Positions 46,865 to 55,741 of a DNA stretch of 64,000 bases are shown piece by piece. The notes below the pieces were generated by a model. That model was not told where the DNA came from. It saw only the letters and a program-made list of their open reading frames with translations, and did no database searches. The DNA is from an uncultured Pelagibacteraceae bacterium (GTDB lineage: Bacteria > Pseudomonadota > Alphaproteobacteria > Pelagibacterales > Pelagibacteraceae). The stretch lies in assembly GCA_902562205.1 (NCBI GenBank), contig CACESO010000006.1, positions 1 to 64,000 of the forward strand, in the 5' to 3' direction. A program made the position numbers and the translations under genes. Position 1 is the first letter of the stretch; the number at the start of each line of letters is the position of its first letter.

Positions 46865-46865
46865 G

Positions 46866-47870
46866 ATGTCACAAAAAAATATATTTTCGGGTGTTCAACC
46901 TACAGGCAATCTTCATTTAGGAAATTATATTGGTGCAATTAAAAATTTTGTAAGACTACAATCTGAAAATGACTCTAAATGTATTTATTGTGTTGTTGAT
47001 TTACATGCAATTACTACAAAACAAGATCCACAAAAATTAAAAGATAATATCCTTGAGACGACCGCAGTTTTTTTAGCAAGCGGAATTGATCCAAGCAAAA
47101 GTATAATTTTTAATCAATCTATGGTACCTGCTCATTCAGAGGGCGCATGGATACTGAGCTGTATTGCAAGAATGGGTTGGTTAAACAGGATGACCCAGTT
47201 CAAAGAAAAAGCAGGCAAAGATAAAGAGAAAGCAAGTGTGGGATTGTATATTTATCCAATTTTAATGGCAGCTGATATTCTTTTGTACGATGCAACTCAT
47301 GTTCCTGTTGGAGAAGATCAAAAACAGCATTTAGAACTTACACGAGATATTGCTCAAAAATTTAATAAAGATTTTAAAGTTCAAGATTTTTTTAAAATAC
47401 CAGATCCTCTTATACAGGAAAAATTCTCTCGTATTATGAGTCTTAAAGATGCAAAAAATAAAATGAGTAAATCAGACCCATCAGATGCTAGTCGTATAAA
47501 TCTCACAGACACAGAAGAACAAATCCGTAATAAAATTAAAAAAGCAAAAACCGATACGAAATCATTTCCTGCAAATGAAAAAGATTTGAATAAGAGACCA
47601 GAAATTCAAAATTTGATAGGTATATACTCAAGTTTAAAATCCCAAAAAATTGCAGACACAATAAATGAATTTCAGGGAAAAAATTTTTCAAATTTTAAGG
47701 AAAAACTATCAGAGGTTGTGATAGAAAATATTACACCTATTTCAAAAGAGATATCAAAATTAAAATCAGATAAGAGTCATATTCTTCAAGTTTTAAAAGA
47801 TGGAAGTGAAAAAGCTGAAGCAATTGCTTCAGAAAAAGTAAAAAAAATTAAAGAAATTATTGGCTTTTAA
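46866..47870 (+). CDS. trpS: Tryptophanyl-tRNA synthetase
   Basis: Class I synthetase. FSGVQPTGNLHLGNYIGAI contains the HIGH-type motif (HLGN) and KDAKNKMSKSDPSDASRI the KMSKS loop. ASVGLYIYPILMAADILLYDATHVPVGEDQKQHLEL is the Trp pocket region. 334 residues. Confidence 0.98.
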   Translation: MSQKNIFSGVQPTGNLHLGNYIGAIKNFVRLQSENDSKCIYCVVDLHAITTKQDPQKLKDNILETTAVFLASGIDPSKSIIFNQSMVPAHSEGAWILSCIARMGWLNRMTQFKEKAGKDKEKASVGLYIYPILMAADILLYDATHVPVGEDQKQHLELTRDIAQKFNKDFKVQDFFKIPDPLIQEKFSRIMSLKDAKNKMSKSDPSDASRINLTDTEEQIRNKIKKAKTDTKSFPANEKDLNKRPEIQNLIGIYSSLKSQKIADTINEFQGKNFSNFKEKLSEVVIENITPISKEISKLKSDKSHILQVLKDGSEKAEAIASEKVKKIKEIIGF

Positions 47871-47915
47871 AAATATTTTACTTTAAAAAACAACTTCAAT
47901 TACTATATTAACTTA

Positions 47916-48455
47916 ATGTTTATACAGACACAACAAACTCCAAATCCCAATTCTTTAAAATTTGTCACTGAAAAAAAGGTTTCATTAGTTGGCCCTATTG
48001 AATTTAAAGATAAAAGTGAGACATCTGTCAGCCTTATTAAAAATATTTTGTCAATAAATGGAGTAACTGGTATTTTCTTATCTGATGATTATTTATCGGT
48101 TAACAAAGACGTTAATTTTGAATGGGAAGATCTTAAACACGTAATAATTTCGTATATTAACGATTTTTATGATCAAGGTAACGAATGTATAATTTCAGAA
48201 AAAAAATCTGAAAATTCAGATGAACTATCAAGTGTAAAAAATACAATTATCAAAATACTTGAAACCAAGGTTAGACCTGCAGTTGCTAGAGATGGAGGTG
48301 ATATAAAATTTAAAGATTTTAAAGATGGGAAAGTTACAGTGGAGTTACAAGGAAGTTGTTCTGGTTGTCCAAGCTCTACACTAACGCTTAAAAAAGGTGT
48401 TCAAAATCTCTTATGTCATTATGTTCCTGAAGTGAAGGAAGTTGAGGCAATATGA
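47916..48455 (+). CDS. Nfu-type iron-sulfur cluster scaffold protein
   Basis: Carrier of [4Fe-4S] clusters to apo-proteins. N-terminal Nfu_N domain (MFIQTQQTPNPNSLKFV) and C-terminal NifU-like domain (IKILETKVRPAVARDGGDIKF...VTVELQGSCSGCPSSTLTLKKG) with the CxxC cluster ligand pair. 179 residues, the same layout as mitochondrial NFU1. Its ATGA overlap couples it to the glucosaminidase gene. Located behind trpS as in related genomes. Confidence 0.95.
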   Translation: MFIQTQQTPNPNSLKFVTEKKVSLVGPIEFKDKSETSVSLIKNILSINGVTGIFLSDDYLSVNKDVNFEWEDLKHVIISYINDFYDQGNECIISEKKSENSDELSSVKNTIIKILETKVRPAVARDGGDIKFKDFKDGKVTVELQGSCSGCPSSTLTLKKGVQNLLCHYVPEVKEVEAI

Positions 48456-49621
48456 AAAAAGATTTATTTTCAGGTTTATCAAAGAAAAATTTTGATCTAA
48501 AAAAGTTTAAAGAATTAAAAAAAATTTTATCAAAACAAGGTATTGTAATAAAAAGAAAACCTTTTTCGAATATAAATTTTAGATTTGACGAGTTTAAGTC
48601 ATTGTATCTTACAGGAATAGCCTCTTTTTTAATAGTAATGTTTTCCTTTATAATACCATTGTCGGTCGATATTGATAATCAAATAGCAAGTAATAACGAC
48701 TCTAAAATAAATAATTCGAAAAAAGATTTTGAAAAAGTTTTAAGTGGAGAAAGTATTGATAATAAAGAAAAGGTTGATGAAGGTCTTGATTTATCAAACA
48801 TCTTAGAGGATGTATTCAAGTTTGACGAATTGCCAGAGGATACAGTACGATTAAGTGCTTCTACAATTGAGCAATTGTTTAAAGATACCAACTATTCTTT
48901 ATCTGAAGTTAGACGTACTAAAAAAGTTAAACCCATAAGACTATCTTTGCTACCCAATGAAATGAAATCAATCGAGAACTCAGGAAAAAGAAAAAACTTG
49001 TTTATAAAAATTATATTGCCACTGGTTCTTGAGGAAAATAATAGGATTATTATTGATAGAAAAAAACTATTTACAATTTTAAATAAAAATAAAAATTCAA
49101 AAGATGAAATCAAGTGGTTAAATCAAAAATTCAAGCAATATGGGGTTGTAAACAAAGATCTTGCAACTTTAAAAATTAGAATGGATATAATCCCTGTATC
49201 TCTTGCAATTGCCCAAGCCGCTAAAGAGACCGGTTGGGGAACATCAAGATTTGCTATTGAGGGTAATGCGCTGTTTGGCCAATGGACTTGGTCAGGCGAA
49301 GGTATTAAACCAGCTGGAGCTGATACAAATGCAACTTACAAAGTGATGAAGTTTAATGTGCTTAAAGCATCAGTCAGAGCTTACCAAAGAAATTTAAATA
49401 CACATTCAAGTTATAAGAGATTTAGATTTATAAGGGCGCAGTTAAGAGATGATAACAAAAAATTAGATAGTTTGAAACTCGCAGAATATTTAGATAATTA
49501 TGCTCAAACAGGAACCGAATATACGAAGGTATTAAAACAAATCATTCAACAAAATCAATTAAAAGATTTTGATGAAGTTAAACTACTTCCTCTTAGCATA
49601 AAATACAAAAATATTATTTAG
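48452..49621 (+). CDS. Bax-like glucosaminidase-domain protein
   Basis: Probable membrane-anchored peptidoglycan hydrolase. 389 residues: one N-terminal membrane span near residue 50-70 (SLYLTGIASFLIVMFSFIIPLSV), a linker rich in Asp/Lys/Ser, then a C-terminal lysozyme-like (glucosaminidase) domain: VSLAIAQAAKETGWGTSRFA with the catalytic Glu, GNALFGQWTWSGEGIKP, and SVRAYQRNLNTHSSYKRFR. This matches the Bax family. Ends 8 bases inside the convergent deacetylase gene. Confidence 0.9.
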   Translation: MKKDLFSGLSKKNFDLKKFKELKKILSKQGIVIKRKPFSNINFRFDEFKSLYLTGIASFLIVMFSFIIPLSVDIDNQIASNNDSKINNSKKDFEKVLSGESIDNKEKVDEGLDLSNILEDVFKFDELPEDTVRLSASTIEQLFKDTNYSLSEVRRTKKVKPIRLSLLPNEMKSIENSGKRKNLFIKIILPLVLEENNRIIIDRKKLFTILNKNKNSKDEIKWLNQKFKQYGVVNKDLATLKIRMDIIPVSLAIAQAAKETGWGTSRFAIEGNALFGQWTWSGEGIKPAGADTNATYKVMKFNVLKASVRAYQRNLNTHSSYKRFRFIRAQLRDDNKKLDSLKLAEYLDNYAQTGTEYTKVLKQIIQQNQLKDFDEVKLLPLSIKYKNII

Positions 49622-50684
49622 GAATTTGAACCGTAAATTGGTGACCAAACCACTTCCATTTACCATTTTCATTTAAAGAACAATTCAATCTCCCCCTTCT
49701 AAAAGTAAATTTTTCTCTAAAAGAAATTTTCATAACATTATTTTCATTAACTGAAATATTAGGATTACCCCAATTATCACCTTCATTAGAAAAACAATTT
49801 ATATTCTTTATGTTTTTTTGATTATCAAAAAATTCAATTTCAACCGATGGAGGATTATTATTTACTAGCACGTACTTATCCTCGGGTTTAAAATTTTTAT
49901 ACTGCAAAGGCAAGTATTTGATAATAGAGCTGAATCTTTCCATTTTTCCATAATTCTCATTAATAGGAAATCTTGGTAATTCATATTTATCTTTTGTACT
50001 GTCTATTACTCCTGAGTGTTGTCCAAAAGCATATTTAAAATTTTTTTTAATAAAATTTTTTTGTTGCAAAGAATATTCACCAAAAGGATATGAAAAAAAG
50101 ATTGGATTATATCCTAAATTTGTATTGAAAATTTCAATTGATTTATTGATATCATCTTTAAAATCAGAAAATGAAAAATTTATTAGATATTCGTGAGTAT
50201 GTGAATGATTACCTATAAAAGCAAAATTTTCTTTCTCAATTTCTTTAATTTGTTCCCAGGTCATATAACCCCTTTTTCCAATCGGTTCTGTAGAAACAAA
50301 AAGAATAAAAGGTATTTCATTCTTTTTTAAAATTGGCCATGCATTTTCATAGAAAGATAAAAATGCGTCGTCGATAGTTAGTAGTATCTTCTTGTTATCT
50401 TTAGGTTTATCAAATTCCTCACTAAATAATTTTGGATTATAAAACTCAAACCCATTATTTTTAATAGCGGCAATGTGCTCTAAAAAAATATTCACTCTGA
50501 TATTTGTTGATGGGTATTTATTTTCTTCAAATCTATGATACATTATTGAGAGAACCCCTTGATCATCTGGATTGTATTGTGTCACTTCCTCTGATGATAG
50601 ATTTGAGTGAAAAAAAATGAGCAAAAACAAAATCGTAGATTTAATTGTGGACGCAGCAAGTGATAAAATTTTATTTAAACTCAT
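49614..50684 (-). CDS. Polysaccharide deacetylase (NodB domain), exported
   Basis: Predicted metal-dependent deacetylase acting on a cell-surface or peptidoglycan sugar. Start taken at the ATG 50684 (MSLNKILSLAASTIKS), which gives a signal peptide with hydrophobic core STILFLLIFFHS; the track start at 50696 is TTG. NodB motifs: LTIDDAFLSFYENAWPIL (catalytic Asp pair), FIGNHSHTHEYL (metal His residues) and SYPFGEYS. The C-terminal 110 residues are a beta-rich extra domain (LVNNNPPSVEIEFF to HQFTVQIPK). The first 68 bases overlap, on the opposite strand, the beginning of the tsaB-like gene. 356 residues. Confidence 0.87.
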   Translation of the reverse strand: MSLNKILSLAASTIKSTILFLLIFFHSNLSSEEVTQYNPDDQGVLSIMYHRFEENKYPSTNIRVNIFLEHIAAIKNNGFEFYNPKLFSEEFDKPKDNKKILLTIDDAFLSFYENAWPILKKNEIPFILFVSTEPIGKRGYMTWEQIKEIEKENFAFIGNHSHTHEYLINFSFSDFKDDINKSIEIFNTNLGYNPIFFSYPFGEYSLQQKNFIKKNFKYAFGQHSGVIDSTKDKYELPRFPINENYGKMERFSSIIKYLPLQYKNFKPEDKYVLVNNNPPSVEIEFFDNQKNIKNINCFSNEGDNWGNPNISVNENNVMKISFREKFTFRRGRLNCSLNENGKWKWFGHQFTVQIPK

Positions 50685-51009
50685 ATCTAAAGACAAGATT
50701 TATACTAATGAGTACGAAAACTGTAGAAAAAATTTTGATAAATTTTCTGTTTTATTAATGAATTTTTTAACAAAAAAACAATACTCCTTCAAAAAGATAA
50801 GAAATGTTTTCATCAATCAAGGCCCTGGCAAATACACAAGTATAAGAACTTCAATGGCAATTATTAAGGCTTTACAGCTTGTTTATGGTTTTAATTATTA
50901 TGGTTTTAACAATAAAGATAAAGATGATGGAGATTATAAGAAAATTTTACAATTATTTAGGCAAAAAAAATTGATAAAAAATTTGATTAAACCACTTTAT
51001 TTGAGTTAA
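50617..51009 (+). CDS. tsaB: Short TsaB-like protein (t6A synthesis partner)
   Basis: 130 residues, well below the usual 200-230 of TsaB. The diagnostic segment VFINQGPGKYTSIRTSMAIIKALQLVYG corresponds to the GPGSFTGIRIGLA...G motif, and the N-terminal strand pair (KIVDLIVDAASDKILFKLI) matches ILaIDTS..., so the first of the two ASKHA-type lobes is present and the second is missing. In E. coli TsaB scaffolds TsaD/TsaE for tRNA t6A synthesis. Position before fur and after the Nfu region agrees with alphaproteobacterial order, but rimI, usually between tsaB and fur, is absent. Not obviously a pseudogene: frame is clean and it stops 8 bases before fur. Confidence 0.78.
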   Translation: MSKNKIVDLIVDAASDKILFKLISKDKIYTNEYENCRKNFDKFSVLLMNFLTKKQYSFKKIRNVFINQGPGKYTSIRTSMAIIKALQLVYGFNYYGFNNKDKDDGDYKKILQLFRQKKLIKNLIKPLYLS

Positions 51010-51017
51010 AATATACT

Positions 51018-51434
51018 ATGACAGATTCAATTGAAAAAAAATGCATTGCAAATGGTGTCAAACTTACTGATCAAAGAAAGACAATTGCAAGGGTAATATC
51101 TGAGTCAAAAAAAACATATGGAGAGGCTGATCACCCTGATGTAGATGAACTTTACAAAAGAGTTTCAAATATAGATCCTAAAATTAGTATCGCAACCGTA
51201 TATAGAACCGTAAAACTTTTTGAGGAGTCTGGTATTTTAATGAAACACGATTTTAAAGATGGAAAAGCCAGATATGAATTAAATGATGACCACAATCATT
51301 TAATAGATATTAAATCTGGAAATATAATAGAATTCACAGATGAAGAAATCGAAAAAATTCAAAAAAGAATAGCTGAAAAACATGGTTATAAACTAGTAGA
51401 CTCCAAGCTTGAACTTTATTGTGTTAAAAAATAA
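51018..51434 (+). CDS. fur: Fur-family metalloregulator (alphaproteobacterial Fur/Mur type)
   Basis: 138-residue DNA-binding metal sensor. The winged helix includes NGVKLTDQRKTIARVI and PKISIATVYRTVKLFEESGIL (recognition helix ATVYRTV); the dimerisation domain has DDHNHLIDIKSGNIIEF. The HHDHLxCxxC pattern of classical Fur lacks its cysteines here, as in alphaproteobacterial Fur/Mur proteins that often sense manganese. So the target may be iron or manganese uptake; not decided by sequence. Nine bases before miaB. Confidence 0.92.
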   Translation: MTDSIEKKCIANGVKLTDQRKTIARVISESKKTYGEADHPDVDELYKRVSNIDPKISIATVYRTVKLFEESGILMKHDFKDGKARYELNDDHNHLIDIKSGNIIEFTDEEIEKIQKRIAEKHGYKLVDSKLELYCVKK

Positions 51435-51442
51435 TTACATTA

Positions 51443-52777
51443 ATGGCTAATAAAATATTCATCAAAACTTTTGGATGCCAGATGAATGAATATGACTCCA
51501 ATAGAATTTTTGATACTGTGAAAAAAATTGGTTTTTCCAAAACATCTGATCAATCTGATGCAGATTGTTATCTTATTAATACATGTCATATAAGAGATAA
51601 AGCAAAAGAGAAAGTTTATCATGAAGTGGGTAGGGTCAAAAAAATTTTTAGGAATAAGAAAAAACCAATACTCGTTGTTGCAGGATGCGTTGCTCAGGCA
51701 GAAAATGAAGAAATGCTGAAAAGAGAACCTTATATTGATATAGTTGTAGGTCCTCAATCTTATCACCAAATAAATTCTTTAATTTCAAATTATAAAAAGG
51801 GCCGTAAAGAACTTACAGAATTTGAAACTGAAGATAAATTTGATTATTTAGATAGGATTAAGAATACGTCTAGTAAAGTATCATCATTTCTCACAATCCA
51901 AGAAGGATGTGATAAGTTTTGTAGTTTTTGTGTAGTTCCCTATACACGTGGCCCTGAATATTCAAGGCCTTTTGAAAAAATTATTTTAGAGGCTCAAGAT
52001 TTGGTTAAAAGTGGTGCAAAAGAGATAATTTTACTTGGACAAAATGTAAATGCATATTCATTCGAGGGTAAATCAAAAGTATATAGATTATCAGATTTAA
52101 TAAATGAGCTGGAAAAATTTACGGAAATTAAGAGAATTAGGTATACAACGTCTCATCCAAGGGACATGACTGATGACTTAATTGAGTGTTATTCAAACTC
52201 TAAAAAATTGCAACCATTTGTTCATTTACCTATTCAAAGTGGTTCAGACAAAGTTTTAAAATTAATGAATAGGGGCCATAAAGTTGAAAAATATCTTGAG
52301 ATCCACGAAAAACTAAAAAAAATAAGTTCAACAATTAAATTTTCAAGTGATTTTATCATTGGGCATCCAGGGGAGACTGAGAAAGATTTTAACGACACAT
52401 TAAATTTTTTAAATGAAATTAAATTTATCAATTCTTATTCGTTTATATTTAGTCCAAGACCAGGAACTCCTGCGTCTAATTTAGATCTAATTGACCATGA
52501 AATTGCAAAAGATAGACTTATAAAAGTTCAAAAAATTCTTTTCCAATATCAATTAGAGCACAATGAGTCTTTTTTAGGAAAAAAAATTGATGTACTTGTT
52601 GAAAATAAAATGAGAAAAAATCAGATGTATTTTGGAAGAAATAAGTATCTCAATGGAGTGATATTTGATGGAAATGATAAGCTTATAGGGCAAACTGTAA
52701 AAATAAAGATTGATAAAGTAAATCAAAATAATTTATTTGGAAAAATAGATTCTAATTCAGATATGAAGGCTGCGTAA
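51443..52777 (+). CDS. miaB: tRNA-2-methylthio-N6-dimethylallyladenosine synthase
   Basis: Radical SAM methylthiotransferase for A37 of tRNA. N-terminal UPF0004 domain with FIKTFGCQMNEYDS and the further cluster cysteines (INTCHIRDKAKEK, VAGCVAQ), radical SAM motif EGCDKFCSFCVVPYTRGPEYSR, and a C-terminal TRAM domain. 444 residues. Head of the conserved run miaB-phoH-ybeY-lnt-metK. Confidence 0.98.
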   Translation: MANKIFIKTFGCQMNEYDSNRIFDTVKKIGFSKTSDQSDADCYLINTCHIRDKAKEKVYHEVGRVKKIFRNKKKPILVVAGCVAQAENEEMLKREPYIDIVVGPQSYHQINSLISNYKKGRKELTEFETEDKFDYLDRIKNTSSKVSSFLTIQEGCDKFCSFCVVPYTRGPEYSRPFEKIILEAQDLVKSGAKEIILLGQNVNAYSFEGKSKVYRLSDLINELEKFTEIKRIRYTTSHPRDMTDDLIECYSNSKKLQPFVHLPIQSGSDKVLKLMNRGHKVEKYLEIHEKLKKISSTIKFSSDFIIGHPGETEKDFNDTLNFLNEIKFINSYSFIFSPRPGTPASNLDLIDHEIAKDRLIKVQKILFQYQLEHNESFLGKKIDVLVENKMRKNQMYFGRNKYLNGVIFDGNDKLIGQTVKIKIDKVNQNNLFGKIDSNSDMKAA

Positions 52778-52779
52778 TC

Positions 52780-53778
52780 TTGAATAATCCTTTGTTAAAT
52801 AAATTAAATAAAGATCTTAAATTTGTTTATTCTGATAATGATACCTTGAGTATAATATTTAACAATAATGAAATTTTAATGGGTGTGGTGGGTGAATTTA
52901 ACAACAATTTAAAAGAGCTAGAAAAAATTACAGAGACAAAAATTTATTCGAGGGGAAACTCTATATTGGTCAAAAGCTCTAGTACAAAAAATGAATTAGT
53001 TAAAAATGCTATAATTTTTTTAACAGATTTGCTAATTTTAAATGGATCGATTGAAAAAAAAGATATAGTTTCCTCAATTAATAAATTTATGATAAATGAA
53101 AAAACAGATAAAAAAATTGAATACATAATAAAAACACCCAAAAAATCTGTTATTCCAAGATCAGAGAAACAAAAAAATTATGTAAGAGCTTTAAGAGAAA
53201 GCGATATTATTATTTCTTGTGGTCCTGCAGGAACAGGGAAAACTTTTTTGGCCGTTGCTGTAGCTCTAACAATGTTATTGGATAAAAAGATTGAAAGAAT
53301 AATTTTATCAAGACCAGCGGTGGAGGCGGGTGAAAGGTTAGGTTTTCTACCTGGAGATATGAGAGAAAAAGTAGATCCTTATCTAAGACCTTTATATGAC
53401 TCACTTTACGATCTGTTAGATTTCGAAAAGATTCAAAAAAGAATTGAAATTGGTGATATCGAAATTGCTCCTTTAGCATTTATGAGGGGAAGAACATTAA
53501 AAAATTCTTTTGCAATTTTAGACGAGGCTCAAAATGCAACTGATACACAAATTAAAATGTTTTTAACTAGGATTGGTGAAAATTCTAAAATTGTTATTAA
53601 TGGAGATCCGTCACAAATTGACCTACCAAATAAATCTCTGTCTGGATTAAATAGATCAAAAAAGCTTCTTGGACATCTTAACGAGATTTCAGTAGTAGAT
53701 TTTGACCACTCTGACGTTGTAAGGCACCCACTGGTTTCAAAAATAGTAAAAGCTTATTCTGATCAAAATAAAGATTAA
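52780..53778 (+). CDS. phoH: PhoH-like ATPase
   Basis: PhoH/YbeZ-type P-loop NTPase associated with YbeY and RNA metabolism. Start is a TTG at 52780; the KH-like N-terminal region (LSIIFNNNEILMGVVGEFNNNLKELE) needs it, so later ATGs are too short. Walker A SCGPAGTGKTFLAVAVAL, Walker B NSFAILDEAQNATDTQIKMFLTR, and GERLGFLPGDMREKVDPYLRPLYD are family motifs. 332 residues. Stop overlaps the ybeY ATG by one base. Confidence 0.96.
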   Translation: MNNPLLNKLNKDLKFVYSDNDTLSIIFNNNEILMGVVGEFNNNLKELEKITETKIYSRGNSILVKSSSTKNELVKNAIIFLTDLLILNGSIEKKDIVSSINKFMINEKTDKKIEYIIKTPKKSVIPRSEKQKNYVRALRESDIIISCGPAGTGKTFLAVAVALTMLLDKKIERIILSRPAVEAGERLGFLPGDMREKVDPYLRPLYDSLYDLLDFEKIQKRIEIGDIEIAPLAFMRGRTLKNSFAILDEAQNATDTQIKMFLTRIGENSKIVINGDPSQIDLPNKSLSGLNRSKKLLGHLNEISVVDFDHSDVVRHPLVSKIVKAYSDQNKD

Positions 53779-54212
53779 TGATTAAAGCTGAAATAGTTGT
53801 TGATTTCCCAAAATGGAAAACAAAAATTAAAAATCCAAGCCTTTATTTAAAAAAAAAAATAAAAAAACTTTCTTCTGTAAAATCATTTAAAAAAAAGAAT
53901 TTCCAGTTCACTTTATTATTAACTAACAAAACTATTATAAAAAAACTTAATAAAAGATTTCGAAAAAAAAACAAAGAAACTGACGTTTTGTCTTTTCCCA
54001 TTAAAAGTTATTTTAATAAAAATTATAAAGGAGATATAGCTATTTGTTATGAAATTATAAATTTAAGATCAAAAAAAACAAATTTTAATATCGAATTTGA
54101 TAAAATGTGGATTCACGGTCTTTTACACTTGCTCGGTTATGATCATGTCAGACAAAAAGATTACAAACAAATGTTAAGAAAAGAGCAAGACATTTTAAAA
54201 CGAGTTAATTAA
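53778..54212 (+). CDS. ybeY: rRNA maturation endoribonuclease YbeY
   Basis: Metal-dependent endonuclease acting in 16S rRNA maturation and ribosome quality control. The zinc motif HGLLHLLGYDHVRQKD (HGxLHLxGYDH) and the NKETDVLSFPI motif are intact. 144 residues with a lysine-rich N-terminus. In many Alphaproteobacteria corC follows; here lnt comes after two bases. Confidence 0.96.
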   Translation: MIKAEIVVDFPKWKTKIKNPSLYLKKKIKKLSSVKSFKKKNFQFTLLLTNKTIIKKLNKRFRKKNKETDVLSFPIKSYFNKNYKGDIAICYEIINLRSKKTNFNIEFDKMWIHGLLHLLGYDHVRQKDYKQMLRKEQDILKRVN

Positions 54213-54214
54213 AT

Positions 54215-55741
54215 TTGACAAGAAATTATTCTAAGAATTTTATTTTTTACTTAGTGCCATTTATTTGTGGATTAATTTCAACATTTAGTCTACCACCATA
54301 TAACTTTTTTTTTCTTAATTTTATTTCTTTTCCATTTTTACTTTTAATCTATCTGAATTTGGAAATAAAAAAGGGCTTCTCATCTTTTCTTTACGGATGG
54401 ATTTTTGGTTTTTCATACTTTTTTTCAAATATTTATTGGATAGCAAACTCATTAACTGTTGAAGAAATATTCAAGCCCTTAATTCCTTTTGCAATTACAA
54501 TAATACCTCTCTTCCTAGGTATCTTTTATGGAATATCTTTTTTAATTTTTTTTTATTTTAAGCCAAGAAAAAAAATTGTGAGTATTTTTTTATTTGCTTT
54601 AATATTTTCATTCATAGAATATTTGAGGGGCCATATACTTGGAGGTTTTCCTTGGAACTTGATTTCTTTTAGTTTAGTTGAAATTAATGAATTTATACAA
54701 ATCTTGTCGTATGTAGGAACATATTCTTTAAATTTATTTGTTGTAACAATTTTTTTAGTCCCGGCAACCATTTTATTTGACGTACCGTCAAAAGCAAAAT
54801 TAATAACAGTTTTATTGACAGTAATTTTAATTATATCAAATTTAATTTTCGGTAATTTGGTTTTAAATAAACACAATAACACACCAAATAGTCCGATGAA
54901 CATTATAGTAAAAATTATCTCGCCTAAAATTGATTTAAAAAGATTTTTTGATGGGACGGATCCTTCTTTAGTAATAAAAGATTTGGCAGAAGTAGGAAAT
55001 ATTGATAGTAGAGACGCGCTTTATATTTATCCAGAGGGAATATTACCATCAATAAATCTTAATGAAATTCAAGATTACTCTTCGGTATTTGGAAATTATT
55101 TTCAGAATAATCATAAAATTATAGTTGGTATTACTAGATATAAAGAAACAGAAATTTTCAATTCTATGGCTCTTCTTGATAACGATTTAAAATTGATAAG
55201 TGTTTATGATAAAAATAAACTTGTTCCTTTTGGTGAGTATTTGCCATTTGAAAATTTTTTAAAGAATTATGGGTTTAAAAAAATTACTCAAGGATACCAA
55301 TCTTTCAGTTCTGCAAGCGAGAGAGATTTAATAAAAATGAACGATACAAAATTTCTTCCTCTTATATGTTATGAAATTATTTACTCAGGAGGTCTTTACA
55401 AATATTCTGATAATTATGATTTTATCATAAACATTTCAGAAGACGGATGGTTTGGGAAATCAATTGGTATAGATCAACATTTTTATCATTCTATTTTTAG
55501 ATCTATCGAAGAAGGTAAAAATATAATTAGATCTGCGAACAATGGAATTTCAGCATATATTGATAGTAAAGGACAAATTATAAAAAAAATTGAATCAACT
55601 CAAAAGGGAGTAATTGAAATCGACTCTTATAAAAGAGGATCAAAAACAATCTTTAGTTCATTTGGAAATAAGATTTTCTTTTATTTCCTTATTTTTTATA
55701 TTACGGTTATTTTTTTATTAAAAAAAAGGGAGAGACAATGA
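54215..55741 (+). CDS. lnt: Apolipoprotein N-acyltransferase
   Basis: Last step of lipoprotein maturation in the inner membrane. About seven hydrophobic segments in the first 210 residues, then a nitrilase-type domain with Glu ([10 protein letters not shown]), Lys ([16 protein letters not shown]) and Cys ([12 protein letters not shown]) and a closing helix. Start is a TTG at 54215, as no ATG lies near. 508 residues. Stop overlaps the metK ATG (ATGA). It serves the several lipoproteins encoded in this window (LptE, DUF3576, DolP-like). Confidence 0.97.
   Translation: MTRNYSKNFIFYLVPFICGLISTFSLPPYNFFFLNFISFPFLLLIYLNLEIKKGFSSFLYGWIFGFSYFFSNIYWIANSLTVEEIFKPLIPFAITIIPLFLGIFYGISFLIFFYFKPRKKIVSIFLFALIFSFIEYLRGHILGGFPWNLISFSLVEINEFIQILSYVGTYSLNLFVVTIFLVPATILFDVPSKAKLITVLLTVILIISNLIFGNLVLNKHNNTPNSPMNIIVKIISPKIDLKRFFDGTDPSLVIKDLAEVGNIDSRDALYIYPEGILPSINLNEIQDYSSVFGNYFQNNHKIIVGITRYKETEIFNSMALLDNDLKLISVYDKNKLVPFGEYLPFENFLKNYGFKKITQGYQSFSSASERDLIKMNDTKFLPLICYEIIYSGGLYKYSDNYDFIINISEDGWFGKSIGIDQHFYHSIFRSIEEGKNIIRSANNGISAYIDSKGQIIKKIESTQKGVIEIDSYKRGSKTIFSSFGNKIFFYFLIFYITVIFLLKKRERQ

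Noticed and set aside
55700-55740. SAM riboswitch before metK
   Set aside because: metK starts inside the end of lnt, and no leader or conserved pairing exists.
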